A stretch of 64,000 bases of DNA from Chaetoderma sp. LZ-2023a (taxonomy: Eukaryota > Mollusca > Caudofoveata > Chaetodermatida > Chaetodermatidae). A model generated the notes under the pieces. The model was not told the origin of the DNA, searched no databases, and was given only the letters and a program-made list of their open reading frames with translations. This document shows, piece after piece, positions 46,789 through 59,329 of the stretch. Position numbers and translations under genes: made by a program. The DNA is taken from assembly GCA_034401795.1 (NCBI GenBank), contig CM067372.1, positions 16,764,924 through 16,828,923 of the forward strand, given 5' to 3'. Within the stretch, counting starts at the first letter, position 1. Every line of letters starts with the position of its first letter.

Positions 46789-46936
46789 GTATGGGATTAT
46801 TGGAAAGTAATTAGTAATTTATCTATATACTCCTATTACCTCGCTCATCTTCTTGTGGGATTTTGTAGCCATTTAAGACTTTCAACTCCAAATCGCCCGA
46901 AAAGGTAGATTTTTTATGATATAAAACTTATTTTGG

Positions 46937-47016
46937 TGAATATTTTGAAATTAATTTGACTGGAAGCCATGCATGATGCAGCAATGGCTTCTGGTCAAAT
47001 TAATTTCAAAATGTTC
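46937..47016. repeat. Hairpin MITE remnant just after the PDE exon
   Basis: TGAATATTTTGAAATTAATT-TGACTGGAAGCCAT...ATGGCTTCTGGTCAAATTAATTTCAAAATGTTCA, a hairpin of roughly 36-nt arms, about 150 nt inside the intron. Confidence 0.85.
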
Positions 47017-47509
47017 ATGTCTTGTATGTTTGCCTTGAAAACGAGATATGGGCTATTCATCAGTGAAATTGTTAATGGATAAAATAGAGCAAGAACATTT
47101 AAAAGATTTATCGGTGAATGTTCCGATTTGCAAACCAAGAAAATATTATTCTTTCAAAACTTATCTTTGTAGTGACTGGCTTGTTATATTCGAGCTGTTT
47201 ATACTCATGATACGTTTTCTCATGGTTTCTTCATTTCTTCGGCATCCCTCATTACCACAGCAGAAGCCATTTGTGGGATAGCTTAACCATAAGTAATTAG
47301 TAACTTCTACATAACGTCATCTTGATGTGTCCTGCATTTCCTTTCTGAATTAGCACTTTAATGGTCAAGCTGGCCAAAGCCGACCTTTACAGTGAGTCTT
47401 GAGGAATGACCAATTGTGGGTGAGGAGAAAATTACTATTTAAGTTTTACAATGGCTTATATTATGAGGACATAACATCAGACTCTCCGTAATACGGGTTA
47501 ACCATACAC

Positions 47510-50500
47510 TGGCAGTCACTGACCACATGACATCAGAGTGACCATTAGCCCTTAAATGTCAATGACTGACCACATGACATCAGAGTGACCATTAGCCCTT
47601 CAATGTCAATGACTGACCACATGACATAAGAGCAGGGCTTCCTCGAATTTCTAAACACTATTGGGAGTCCAAGCAAGAAATGTGGAAGTCTAAAATTGTT
47701 CAAATACATGTAATTTTGTTTAAAACATTGTTTTTAGAGATGACAGGGCCAAAAAAGAGGAATTCCTTGGTATGTTTTTGGGGTGTCCAAACATGAACTT
47801 TGGGAGTATAGGACTCCCAGACTTCCACTAGTGGAAGCCCTGCATCAGAGTGACCATTAACCCTTCAATGTCTGACTGACCACATGACATCAGAGTGACT
47901 GTTGACCCTTCAATCTCGATGACTGACCACATGACATCAGAGTGACCATTAGCCCTTCAATGTCAATGACTGACCACATGACATCAGAGTGACCATTAAC
48001 CTTCCAATGTCAATGACTGACCACATGACATCAGACTGACCATGAACCATTCAATGTCAATGACTGGTCACATGACATAAGAGTGACCATTATCCTTCTG
48101 ATGGTAATGACTGACCACATGACATCAGAGTGACCATTAACCTTCCAATGTCAATGACTGACCACATGACATCAGAGTGACCATTGACCTTCCTATGTCA
48201 ATGACTGACCACATGGCATCAGAGTGACCATTAACCTTCCAATGTCAATGACTGACCATATGACATCAGAGTGACTGTTGACCCTTCAATATCAATGACT
48301 GACCACATGACATCAAAGTGACCATTAGCCCTTCAATATCAATGACTGGTCACATGACATCAGAGTGACGAATAACCCTTCAATGTCAATGACTGACCAC
48401 ATGACATCAAAGTGACTGTTAACCCTTCAATGTCAATGACTGGCCACATGACATCAGAATGACCATTAATCTTCCAATGTCAATGACTGACCACATGACA
48501 TCAGAGTGACCATTAGCCCTTCAATGTCAATGACTGGTCACATGACATCAGAGTGACTGTTAACCCTTCAATGTCAATGACTGGCCACATGACATCAGAA
48601 TGACCATTAATCTTCCAATGTCAATGACTGACCACATGACATCAGAGTGACCATTAACCTTCCAATGTCAATGACTGACCACCTACATGACATCAGAGTG
48701 ACCATTAACCTTCCAATGTCAATGACTGACCACATGACATCAGAGTGACCATTAACCTTCCAATGTCAATGACTGGCCACCTACATGACATAAGAGTGAC
48801 CATTAACATTCCAATATCAATGACTGACCGCATGACATCAGTGACCAAAGCCTTCCAAGGTCAATAACTGGTCACATGAAATCAGAGTGGCCATGAACTT
48901 TCCAATGTCAGTAACTGATCACATGACATCAGAGTGATCATTAACCTTCCAATGTCAGTAACTGACCACATGACATCAGAGTGACCATTAGCCCTTCAAT
49001 GTCAATGACTGACCACATGACATCAGAGTGACCATTAACCTTCCAATGTCAATGACTGACCACATGACATCAGAGTGACCATTAACCTTCCATAGTCAAT
49101 GACTGACCACATGACATCAGAGTGACCATTAACCCTTCAATGTCAATGACTGACCACATGACATCAGAGTGACCATTAACCTTCCATAGTCAATGACTAA
49201 CCACATGACATCAGAGTGACCATTAACCTTCGAATGTCAATGACTGACCACATGACATCAGAGTGACCATTAGCCCTTCAATGTCAATGACTGGTCACAT
49301 GACATAAGAGTGACCATTATCCTTCTGATGGTAATGACTGACCACATGACATCAGAGTGACCATTAACCTTCCAATGTCAATGACTGACCACATGACATC
49401 AGAGTGACCATTGACCTTCCTATGTCAATGACTGATCACATGGCATCAGAGTGACCATTAACCTTCCAATGTCAATGACTGACCACATGACATCAGAGTG
49501 ACCATTAACCCTTCAATGTCAATGATTGGCCACATGACATAAGAGTGACAATTAACCTTCCAATGTCAATGACTGACCATATGACATCAGAGTGACTGTT
49601 GACCCTTCAATATCAATGACTGACCACATGACATCAAAGTGACCATTAGCCCTTCAATATCAATGACTGGTCACATGACATCAGAGTGACGAATAACCCT
49701 TCAATGTCAATGACTGACCACATGACATCAGAGTGACTGTTAACCCTTCAATGTCAATGACTGGCCACATGACATCAGAATGACCATTAATCTTCCAATG
49801 TCAATGACTGACCACATGACATCAGAGTGACCATTAGCCCTTCAATGTCAATGACTGGTCACATGACATCAGAGTGACTGTTAACCCTTCAATGTCAATG
49901 ACTGGTCACGACATCAGAGTGACCATTAACCCTTCAATCTCAATGACTGACCACATGACATCAGAGTGACCATTAACCTTCCAATGTCAATGACTGACCA
50001 CATGACATTAGAATGACCATTATCCTTCAATGTCAATGACTGGCGACCTACATGACATAAGAGTGACCATTAACCTTCCAATGTCAATGACTGACCACAT
50101 GACATCAGAGTGACCATTAACATTCCAATATCAATGACTGACCGCATGACATCGGTGACCAAAGCCTTCCAAGGTCAATAACTGGTCACATGAAATCAGA
50201 GTGGCCATGAACCTTCCAATGCCAGTAACTGACCACATGACATCAGAGTGATCATTAACCTTCCAATGTCAGTAACTGACCACATGACATCAGAGTGATC
50301 ATTAACCTTCCAATGTCAATGACTGACCACATAACATCAGAGTGATAAGACTGACCATTAACCTTCCAATGTCAATAACAGGTCACATGAAATCAGAGTG
50401 GCCATGAAGCTTCCAAGGTCAATAACTGACCACATGATCTTTAACCTTCCAATGTCAATGAGTGACCACATGACATCAGAGTGACAAGACTGACCATTAA

Positions 50501-51200
50501 CCTTCAATGTCAATGACTGATCACATGAAATTAGAGTGACAAGACTGACCATTAACCTTCCAATGTCAATAACTGACCACATGACATCAGAGTGACAAGA
50601 CTGACAATGAACCCTTCAATGTCAATGACTGACCACATGACATCGGAGTGGCCATGAACCTTCCAATGTCAATGACTGACCACATGACATCAGAGTGACA
50701 AGACTGACCATGAACGATTCAATGTCAACTGACCACATGACATCAGAGTGGCCATGAACCTTCCAATGTCACTGACTGACCATATGACATCAGAGTGAGC
50801 ATTAACCTTCCAATATCAATAACTGACCACATGACATCAGAGTGACCAGTAGCCCTTCAGTGCCAATGACTGACCACATGACGTCAGAGTGATAAGCCTG
50901 ACCATTAGTCTTCCAATGTCAATGACTGGCCACATGACATCAGAGTGACAAGACTGACCATGAACCATTCAATGTCAATAACTGACCACATGACATCAGA
51001 GTGGCCATGAACCTTCCAATGTCAATGACTGACCACATGACATCAGAGTGAGCATTAACCTTCAAATGCCAATAACTGACCACATGACATCAGCATGACC
51101 AGTAGCCCTTCAGTGCCAATGACTGGCCACATGACATCAGAGTGATAAGACTGACCATTAACCTTCCAATGTCAATGACTGGCCACATGACATCAGAATG
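47510..51200. repeat. 47-bp minisatellite in the PDE intron
   Basis: About 75 units: TGACCACATGACATCAGAGT + GACCATTAACCTTCCAATGT + CAATGAC, with variants (GACTGTTGACCC, AGCCCTTC, insertion CCTA before CATGACATC). A higher-order duplication of about 1.3 kb is visible: rare variants CCTTCTGATGG (48093, 49321), CGAATAACCC (48369, 49690) and ACCGCATGAC (48828, 50141) recur in the same order. From about 50340 some units gain AGACTGACC. Confidence 0.95.
47633..47842. mobile_element. hAT-like MITE inside the 47-bp array
   Basis: 210 bp with inverted ends CAGGGCTTCC and GGAAGCCCTG, flanked by 8-bp duplications CATAAGAG (47625-47632) and CATCAGAG (47843-47850). CAGGG termini and 8-bp duplications are the hAT hallmark. 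The one mismatch (A/C) is itself a common variant in the array, so it may have arisen by exchange among units. No coding capacity. Confidence 0.85.
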
Positions 51201-53054
51201 TTAATGGTTTAAATTGTGATTATATATTTACAAGAAACATTTGTAAGCAAAAGTTTTTTAAGGCATCTCCCCTGAGATCAAAGCATCAGTAGACAATGAG
51301 TATATATATATATAGGTTCACACTAGTCAACACCACGTTTGTCTGATGACTGGAATTTCAGACTGGAAACGATTTTCAGATAATTTGTGTGATTTTATAA
51401 GAAAGATTGTTGTTCCACTGATGGATTATGACACAAAGGATAAATCAGATCTAAGGATAGTGTTATGGTGCTTTTAGACCAGATATAGAAAATTATTTGG
51501 ATTACATTATATCAGTGGTTTTACATATAATGCTGGTAATTGTGACCACCAGAACCATGTGAAATCAAGCGCGACGATTCCTGTAGACTATAGCCCAGAG
51601 AACAATAGCCCTATTGACAACACTTAAGCCGCCCACACTGGTCTTGAGGACAACATATTTCAGCCATGCTTATACTTGAACATTTATTTATAAAGCTTCC
51701 ATTCTGTGTTTACTAAATTATGTGTTTATAATCTGATAACCCCTTTCCTTCTGAATACCCATAAATATAGTTTCAACACATTTCTATAAGTATTTTGGAA
51801 ATAATTTGACTGAAAGTTGTTGCTGCCTATGGCAGAAACAACTTTCGCTTTGATTGTTTTCAAAATGGTCATCAGGAATTACTTAACTTAGTAGATCAAA
51901 ATACTCTTAACATGTATATGGAATGGAAGCGGTTAAATCGATTTGTTTCATTGAATTGCATAATTCTGTATTCATAAAAGTATTATTATTAACAATTTGA
52001 TATTTTCTGACAAATTAGGAATGGTTTTAGACATGTTTTGAATTTATGTGTAACATGTTTCTTAACTACATATCTGTTTACTATAGATACAACTAGGTAT
52101 AAAATGTGAATGACTTTGTATATTAAACAGATAGAATTAGAGAGATATATGTGGCGTGACTAGAGTGACAGACAGATAGATTTAGAGATACATATAAAGA
52201 TTTAATGACAGATTGTTAGAGAAAATTAGAGATAAATAATTATTGTTTATGAAGTTTCCTATCATCAGTATATCTTTTAAAAGCAAAGTTTGGAATCATT
52301 AAAAGCTCAGTATCAGTAATATTTGAAGACGCGACTTGCTTATTGTCTATTAGAGTGTCTTCACCTGTCGTCTCATCATGAAGTGTAGCAGAGCTATTTC
52401 CACCCAGCTACTCCCCGTATTTAGAAATAGGTGGAAAATAGCCCTGTAACAATAGCGTGAGTGGTGTATGTGTTGCGGCTGACAATGGAAGAGTTTCATA
52501 CATTTACCGGGTGTTGTTTGTTGCGTGTCTGGATTATTGATGATGTCACTAATTAGGGTCTCATCATTCACCCCGCGATCATTAACATTCTTTATTCACA
52601 TGTTCCAGTCTCAGACTCGAGCTTCACCATGCATCACATGAGTTACTGGGACAGAAATTAATTAATACGCTCATGCTTTATTTTAAAGGAACACTGTGAT
52701 TAGTTTCCTCCGGGGAATTCATGTGAATTCTGCTGATTACAGTTCTTACTGTTTGATTAATGTAAGGATGCAGTCTGTGGGGAATAAAGGAAAATTGAGC
52801 TAATTTTGAAAGAAAGGGTTGCTGTAATCTGCCACAAAATATTACAAAATAACACACAATTAACATTCCAGTGAAAATATGGACATTTTCGATGCAATAA
52901 TAATATGTGCTGATATTTAACCTGTAAAACTTTCTAATACACAATTACTGATATCATTTAGAATTAAAAGGCCATTCCCACAATTTTGGACTGAACTTAA
53001 CTGGTATTTTAAGAATTTAAAAATCTATGCCTACCAGTACCGTATTATATTTCT
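51201..53054. other. Intronic non-repetitive interval
   Basis: No exon recognised. Contains a hairpin at 51790-51870 (TATTTTGGAAATAATTTGAC ... GATTGTTTTCAAAATGG around GCTGCC-TAT-GGCAG) and a short TA run at 51301-51314. Confidence 0.6.
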
Positions 53055-53825
53055 TTTGTGGATGGGACATTGACATCTTCTGGTTAAATCTATGGAGGGG
53101 ACATTGATATCTACTGTACTTTAGGTCTGTGGAGGGGACATTGATGTCTACTTTACTTTAGGTCTATGGATGTGACATTGATGTCTACTCTACTTTAGGT
53201 CTATGGATGTGACATTGATGTCTACTTTACTTTAGGTCTATGGATGTGACATTGATGTCTACTTTACTTTAGGTCTATGGATGGGACATTGATGTCTTCT
53301 CTTTAGGTCTATGGATGGGACATTGATATATACTTTACCTTAGGTCTATGGGTGGGACATTGATGTCTACTTTACTTTAGGTATATGGATGGGACATTGA
53401 TGTCTACTTCTCTTTAGATCTGTGGATGGGACATTGATGTCTTCTCTTTAGGTCTATGGATGGGACATTGATATCTACTTTACTTTAAGTATGTGGATGG
53501 GACATTGATATCTACTTTACCTTAGGTCTATAGATGGGGCATTGATGACTACTTTACTTCTATGGATGGGACATCGATATCTACTTCTCTTTAGGTCTTA
53601 TTGATGGGACATTGATGTCTACTTTACTTTAGGTCTATGGATGGGGCATTGATATCTACTTTACTTTAGGTCTATGGATGGGACATTGATGTCTACTTTA
53701 CTTTAGGTCTATGGATGGAACATTGATGTCTACTTTACTTTAGGTCTATGGATGGGATGAAGATGTCTACTTTACCTTAGGTCTATGGATGCGACATTGA
53801 CCTCTACTTTATATTATTTCTATGT
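53055..53825. repeat. 37-bp minisatellite in the PDE intron
   Basis: About 20 units: GGTCTATGGATGGGACATTG + ATGTCTACTTTACTTTA, with shortened units (ATGTCTTCTCTTTA) and A/G changes. Confidence 0.93.
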
Positions 53826-54382
53826 AGATGATCACTCATGCTGTGAGTTTGTAAGCAGACCTCCATGGAGACATTGTTACCATTCGTCCTTTGTCCATTT
53901 CTTATGATATCTTGTCAGAAGCATCGTCCACTTCATGGAATTAGATCCAATCTTTATTGATCGCATCGAGGGTTAATGCGCTTTGCATCCCCAAGTGTTA
54001 TTCTAGATTTATTGCGAACCAAATGGTGCATTACGACAAAGCGAGTTAATGTCGGGTGCAAATGACGGGAAATGAAGTCATATCGATGTATTCTGTTTGG
54101 AGATAGCTTAAGTTCTGCTGTTCTTTGAGACATCTTCAGCTCTGAGCTTATTTGTACAGTCGCCGAGGATAATAGGAGCATGTTCAATAGAGATGCGTCC
54201 TGAAAATGTACTGACATTTGTGATCTAAGAATGCTTTCTGGGATAACGATGCTGTACATTGGATCTAATGACACATCTGTCACATTAAGGCACATACAAG
54301 ACGGATGCTTCCAGAACAAACTCTGATCATTGATAATTTCCAGGAAACACTCATGTCCAGGTAAACAAAGACACTGCTCAAG
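53826..54382. other. Intronic interval, nothing recognised
   Basis: A 144-codon minus-strand frame at 53954-54388 is the longest non-repeat frame here. It shows no family features I recognise, and part of it runs into the next short repeat. Confidence 0.4.
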
Positions 54383-54545
54383 TGTCATGTCCGCTCAGTG
54401 CTCAAATACCAGCTGGACAACTTGGTATGTCCGGTCAGTGCTCAAATACCAAGCTGGACAACTATGTATGTCCAGTCAATGCTCAAATAGCAACGTGGAC
54501 AATTGGGAATGTCTGGTAAGTGTTCAAATACCCATCTGGACAACT
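54383..54545. repeat. Short tandem repeat, about 41 bp x 4
   Basis: AGTGCTCAAATACCAGCTGG, ACAACTTGGTATGTCCGGTC and variants, four units with about 80% similarity by eye. Confidence 0.85.
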
Positions 54546-55317
54546 GGACTTATGCCTGTAGCCATTTCCATCCTGAATTGACAGGTGATAAGGTAGAAGC
54601 TAATGTGAAACATCAGGACAACTCTCAAAGCTTTCAGGCAAATTGTTTAAACAAATAATCATTGCTCATCATTTTGCCTACAGTATTTAATGCATGTTGA
54701 TAATTATGGGATGCTGACTGATTGTGTACTAAGGAACACATTATACCTGATCTGATATCTTCTCCTCCTGCTGTGTCAGTGTCAGGGGGTGGGGGTGGTG
54801 TATCTGACAACATTCTTGGCTCCACCAGCTGTGACTGTATCTGGGGATCTCATTGTGTCCACCTGCTGTGATAGTATTCAATGAGAACCCAAGCACAATC
54901 ATTCAGATTAACCATTGATTTCATTGAGAACAAAGAGCACGGATAATTTTATTGGATTTGCCCCACATTCCTGTCAGTGACAGACCTGAGACTGTGGTGA
55001 TAGAGGCATTTGTGTCGTGTCGATCGTATTTTTGTCATGTTCTCTATAATTAATAGAAGCGGTGCTGAGAATCCAATAAATGTTCATCAGACTGTTACTC
55101 ATTTTCCCATTCTAGGAACAATCACGAGATATTAAGTTATAGTAATGCTGAACAGCTGCTACAGATATTAAAACAGACCAGCTGATGAAAATCTGCGATC
55201 CAGGAATGGAATGGAATGATCCAATCTGTCATTCAATCCAATAATATCACTTGTTAGCTGACGTCACGAGCAAATGATGAGGCAAGCCTATGTCATGAAA
55301 GTGGCAAAGGCCTATCA
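54546..55317. other. Intronic interval, nothing recognised
   Basis: No exon, array or element seen in about 770 bp, beyond a short G-rich patch near 54785. Confidence 0.45.
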
Positions 55318-55526
55318 TTAACCCTTGCCACTCTGATGTCAATATTCTGTCTTTTACTGTGTCAATAGCAAAGAAACTGGTGCCAATTTTTCAACAATTT
55401 TGGTGGACTATGTTGCTATCTGTGACAGCACCATCTTCCACCAAATTTGTTGAAAAACAAACACCAGTTCATCTTTTGATTTAATTTGAAAATTTTAAAT
55501 GTTGACATCGGCGTGGTAAGGGTTAA
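55318..55526. mobile_element. TTAA-flanked hairpin MITE, family 2
   Basis: TTAACCCTTGCCACTCTGAT to GTTGACATCGGCGTGGTAAG and GGTTAA; 209 bp including both TTAAs. The outer 25 bp are inverted repeats and the inner part is the hairpin around GCTATC-TGTG-ACAGC. Confidence 0.87.
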
Positions 55527-55659
55527 CTGTCCAAATTGTATGTCATTTGTGAATGGCACAATCTAATGAACATTCTGGAGAATATATTCAAAATAATTTG
55601 ACTGGGAAATATTGTTGATAAGTTTCAAAATATTTAACAGTTTACCTTTATAATTACTG

Positions 55660-57290
55660 GGAAATTGTGATTCTAGTGCGGTCAAAGATAGAAATATGCA
55701 GGTCAAAGCTGGAAGTATGCAGGTCAAAGCCAGAAATATGCTGGTCAAAGCTAGACGTATGCGGGTCAAAGCTAGACATATGTGGGTCAAAGCTTGAGAT
55801 ATGCGGTTCAAAGCTAGAAGTATGCTGGTCAAAGCTAGAAATATCTGGTCAAAGCTAGAAATATGCTGGTCAAAGCTAGAAGTATGATGGTCAAAGCTAG
55901 AAGTATGCGGGTCAAAGCTTGAGATATGCGGGTTAAAGCTTGAAGTATGCGGGTCAAAGCTAGAATTATGCAGGTCAAAGCTAGAAATATGCTGGTCAAA
56001 GCTTGAGATATGCTTGTCAAAGCTAGATCTATGCAGGTCAAAGCTAGAAGAATGCGGGTCAAAGCTAGAAATATGTGGGTCAATGCTAGAAATATGCAAG
56101 TCAAAGCTAGAAATATGTGGGTCAAAGCTAGAAATATGCGGGTCAAAGCTAGATGGATGTGGGGCAAAGCTAGAAATATGTGGGTCAAAGCTAGAAATAT
56201 GTGGGTCAAAGCTAGAAATATGTGGGTCAAAGCTAGAAATATGTGGGTCAAAGCTAGAAGTATGTGGGTCAAAGCTAGATGTATGTGGGTCAAAGCTATA
56301 AATATGCGTCTCAAAGCTATAAATATGCGGGTCAAAGCTAGAAGTATGCGGGTTAAAGCTAGAAATATGCAGGTTAAAGCTAGAAATATGCGGGTCAAAA
56401 CTAGAAGTATGCCGGTCAAAGCTAGAAATATGCGGGTCAAAGCTAGAAGTATGTGGTTCAAAGCTAGAAGTATGTGGGTCAAAGCTAGAAGTATGCGGGT
56501 CAAAGTTAGAAATATGCGTGTCAAAGCTTGAGATATGCGGGTCAAATCTAGAAGTATGCGGGTCAGCTAGAAATATGCGGATCAAAGCTAGAAACATACG
56601 GGTCAAAGCTTGAGATATGTGGGTTAAAGCTAGACGTATGCGGCTCAAAGCTAGAAGTATGCGGCTCAAAGCTAGAAGTATGCAGGTCAAAGCTAGAAAT
56701 ATGGCGGTCAAAGCTAGAAATATGTGGATCAAAGCTAGAAATATACGGGTCAAAGCTTGAGATATGTGGGTTAAAGCTAGAAGTATGTGGGTCAAAGCTA
56801 GAAGTATGCAGGTCAAAGCTAGAAATATGTAGGTCAAAGCTAGAAATATATAGGTCAAAGCTAGAAGTATGCGGGTCAAAGTTAAAAGTATGTGGGTCAA
56901 AGCTTGAGATATGCGGGTTAAAGCTAGTAGTATGCAGGTCAAAGCTAGAAATATGTGGGTCAAAGCTAGAAATATGCAGGTCAAACCTAGAAATATGCGG
57001 GTCAAAGCTAGACGTATGTGGGTCAAAGCTAACAGTATGCGGGTCAAGGCATAAGATATGCAGGTCAATGCTAGAATATGCAGGTTAAAGCTAAAGTATG
57101 TGGTTCAAAGCTAGAAATTTGCTGGTCAAAGCTAGAAATATGCTTGTCAAAACTAAAAATATGCGGGTCCAAGCTAAAAATATGTGGGTCATAGCTAGAA
57201 ATATGCTGGTCAAAGCTAGAAATATGCGGGTCAAAGCTAGAAATATGTGGGTCAAAGCTAGAAATATGTGGGTCAAAGCTAGAAATGGTC
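55660..57290. repeat. 21-bp minisatellite in the PDE intron
   Basis: About 77 units of ATGCGGGTCAAAGCTAGAAA + T. The 21-bp period keeps frames open as 7-residue repeats, giving a 501-codon minus-strand frame (SFDPHIS / LALTRIF repeats) and shorter plus-strand frames. Variation changes residues freely, and the frames read both strands of an intron. Each unit contains GGGTCAAAG, resembling a nuclear-receptor half-site. Confidence 0.95.
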
Positions 57291-57639
57291 ATCCAAAAAA
57301 CCAGCATCATAGCATTTTTTGAAAGCGACCCGCCCCCACACCATATATCATATTTAATAAATGCAAAGTATAACAGAGATTGGTATGTCACGTTTTGAGG
57401 TTCATCAGGCAGGTTTGGTGTGTGTGTGGCAGATTCAAAACTGGTCTATGAGTTGACCTCCTTGCCTCTGATCCATGAGTGTGACATGGTGTGGTGGTAG
57501 GTGAATATCTCATAATTAGGTTGACCCTGTGCAGAATAGGATAGAGTGATTGTTATATTAGGTTCTCTGTGTCATTTCATTAACATGTCAATGCCTGACC
57601 TTTGTCAGTCTTTAATAACAATGGATACCTATCAGTAAT
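57291..57639. other. Intronic spacer, nothing recognised
   Basis: About 350 bp between two arrays, with no exon-like or repeat features. Confidence 0.5.
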
Positions 57640-59065
57640 CTAACTGTCCTCCAAGAAAGGTCAGGGTCACAATCTAACTCTGTCCTCCAGGAAAGGTCAG
57701 GGTCACAATCTAACTCTGTCCTCCAAGAAAGGTCAGGGTCACAATCTAACTCTGTCCTCTAAGAAAGGCAACGGTCACAATCTAACTCTGTCCTCTAAGA
57801 AAGGCAAAGGTCACAATCTAACTCTGTCCTCCAGGAAAGGCAAAGGTCACAATCTAACTCTGTCCTCCAGGAAAGGCAACGGTCACAATCTAACTCTGTC
57901 CTCCAAGAAAGGTCAGGGTCACAATCTAACTCTGTCCTCCAAGAAAGGTCAGGGTCACAATCTAACTCTGTCCTCCAAGAAAGTTCAGGGTCACAATCTA
58001 ACTCTGTCCTCTAAGAAAGGCAAAGGTCACAATCTAACTCTGTCCTCCAGGAAAGGCAAAGGTCACAATCTAACTCTGTCCTCCAGGAAAGACAAAGGTC
58101 ACAATCTAACTCTGTCCTCCAAGAAAGGTCAGGGTCACAATCTAACTCTGTCCTCCAAGAAAGGTCAGGGTCACAATCTAACTCTGTCCTCCAAGAAAGG
58201 TCAGGGTCACAATCTAACTCTGTCCTCTAAGAAAGGCAAAGGTCACAATCTAACTCTGTCCTCCAGGAAAGGCAAAGGTCGCAATCTAACTCTGTCCTCC
58301 AGGAAAGGCAACGGTCACAATCTAACTCTGTCCTCCAAGAAAGGTCAGGGTCACAATCTAACTCTGTCCTCCAAGAAAGGTCAGGGTCACAATCTAACTC
58401 AGTCCTCCAAGAAAGGTCAGGGTCACAATCTAACTCTGTCCTCTAAGAAAGGCAAAGGTCACAATCTAACTCTGTCCTCCAGGAAAGGCAAAGGTCACAA
58501 TCTAACTCTGTCCTCCAGGAAAGACAAAGGTCACAATCTAACTCTGTCCTCCAAGAAAGGTCAGGGTCACAATCTAACTCTGTCATCCAAGAAAGGTCAG
58601 GGTCACAATCTGACTTTGTCATCCAAGAAAGGTCAGTGTCACAATCTAATTCTGTCCTCCTAGAAAGGTCAGTGTCGCAATCTAACTCTGTCCTCCAAGA
58701 AAGGCAAAGGTCACAATCTAACTCTGTCCTCCAAGAAAGGTAAGGGTCACAACCTAACTCTGTCATCCAAGAAAGGTCAGGGTCACAATCTAACTCTGTC
58801 CTCCAAGAAAGGCAAATGTGACAATTGAACTCTGTCCTCCAAGAAAGGTCAGGGTCACAATCTAACTCTGTCCTCCAAGAAAGATCAGGGTCACAATCTA
58901 ACTCTGTCCTCCAAGAAAGGCAAAGGTCACAATCTAACTCTGTCCTCCAAGAAAGGCAAAGGTCACAATCTAACTCTGTCCTCTAAGAAAGGCAAGGGTC
59001 ACTACCTAACTCTGTCCTCCAAGAAAGGTCAGGGTCACTGTCTAACTCTGTCCTCCAAGATAGGT
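57640..59065. repeat. 36-bp minisatellite in the PDE intron
   Basis: About 39 units: GAAAGGTCAGGGTCACAATC + TAACTCTGTCCTCCAA, alternating with GAAAGGCAAAGGTCAC. Blocks of the two unit types recur in order (near 57720, 58010, 58220 and 58440), indicating higher-order duplication. 36 is divisible by 3, giving a 107-codon minus-strand frame that I treat as spurious. Confidence 0.95.
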
Positions 59066-59329
59066 CAGGCTCAATGTTAAAGCAACCATGAAGATAAATC
59101 ATTGAGCATATAGGTCAATCCTGTGATGTTGACGACAATGTTTCTGTATCTAAGTACCACATCTCACTCTTTAAAGACTGCTCAATCCTATTGGACCAAA
59201 CACGGACATGTATGGTTATCAATTAGCCACTCATTCCATTTAAATGAATTGTTAAAAAGATTCTTCTCTTGGTCTGTAAATGGACATTTCTCATCTTTCC
59301 CAAGACCTGTGTGAAAACCATATTGGGCG
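59066..59329. other. Intronic spacer with a family-1 MITE remnant
   Basis: TTCTTCTCTTGGTCTGTAAA, TGGACATTTCTC and CCCAAGACC at about 59258-59306 match the right side of the family-1 hairpin elements. No gene seen. Confidence 0.6.

Noticed and set aside
46789-46908. Continuation of the first PDE exon frame
   Set aside because: The match to phosphodiesterases stops exactly at a GT donor and resumes in phase at 62368. The extra 40 codons are intronic.
53954-54388. 144-codon minus-strand frame in the PDE intron
   Set aside because: It has no recognisable family feature, and its 5' part overlaps a short tandem repeat. Chance length is plausible in about 64 kb.
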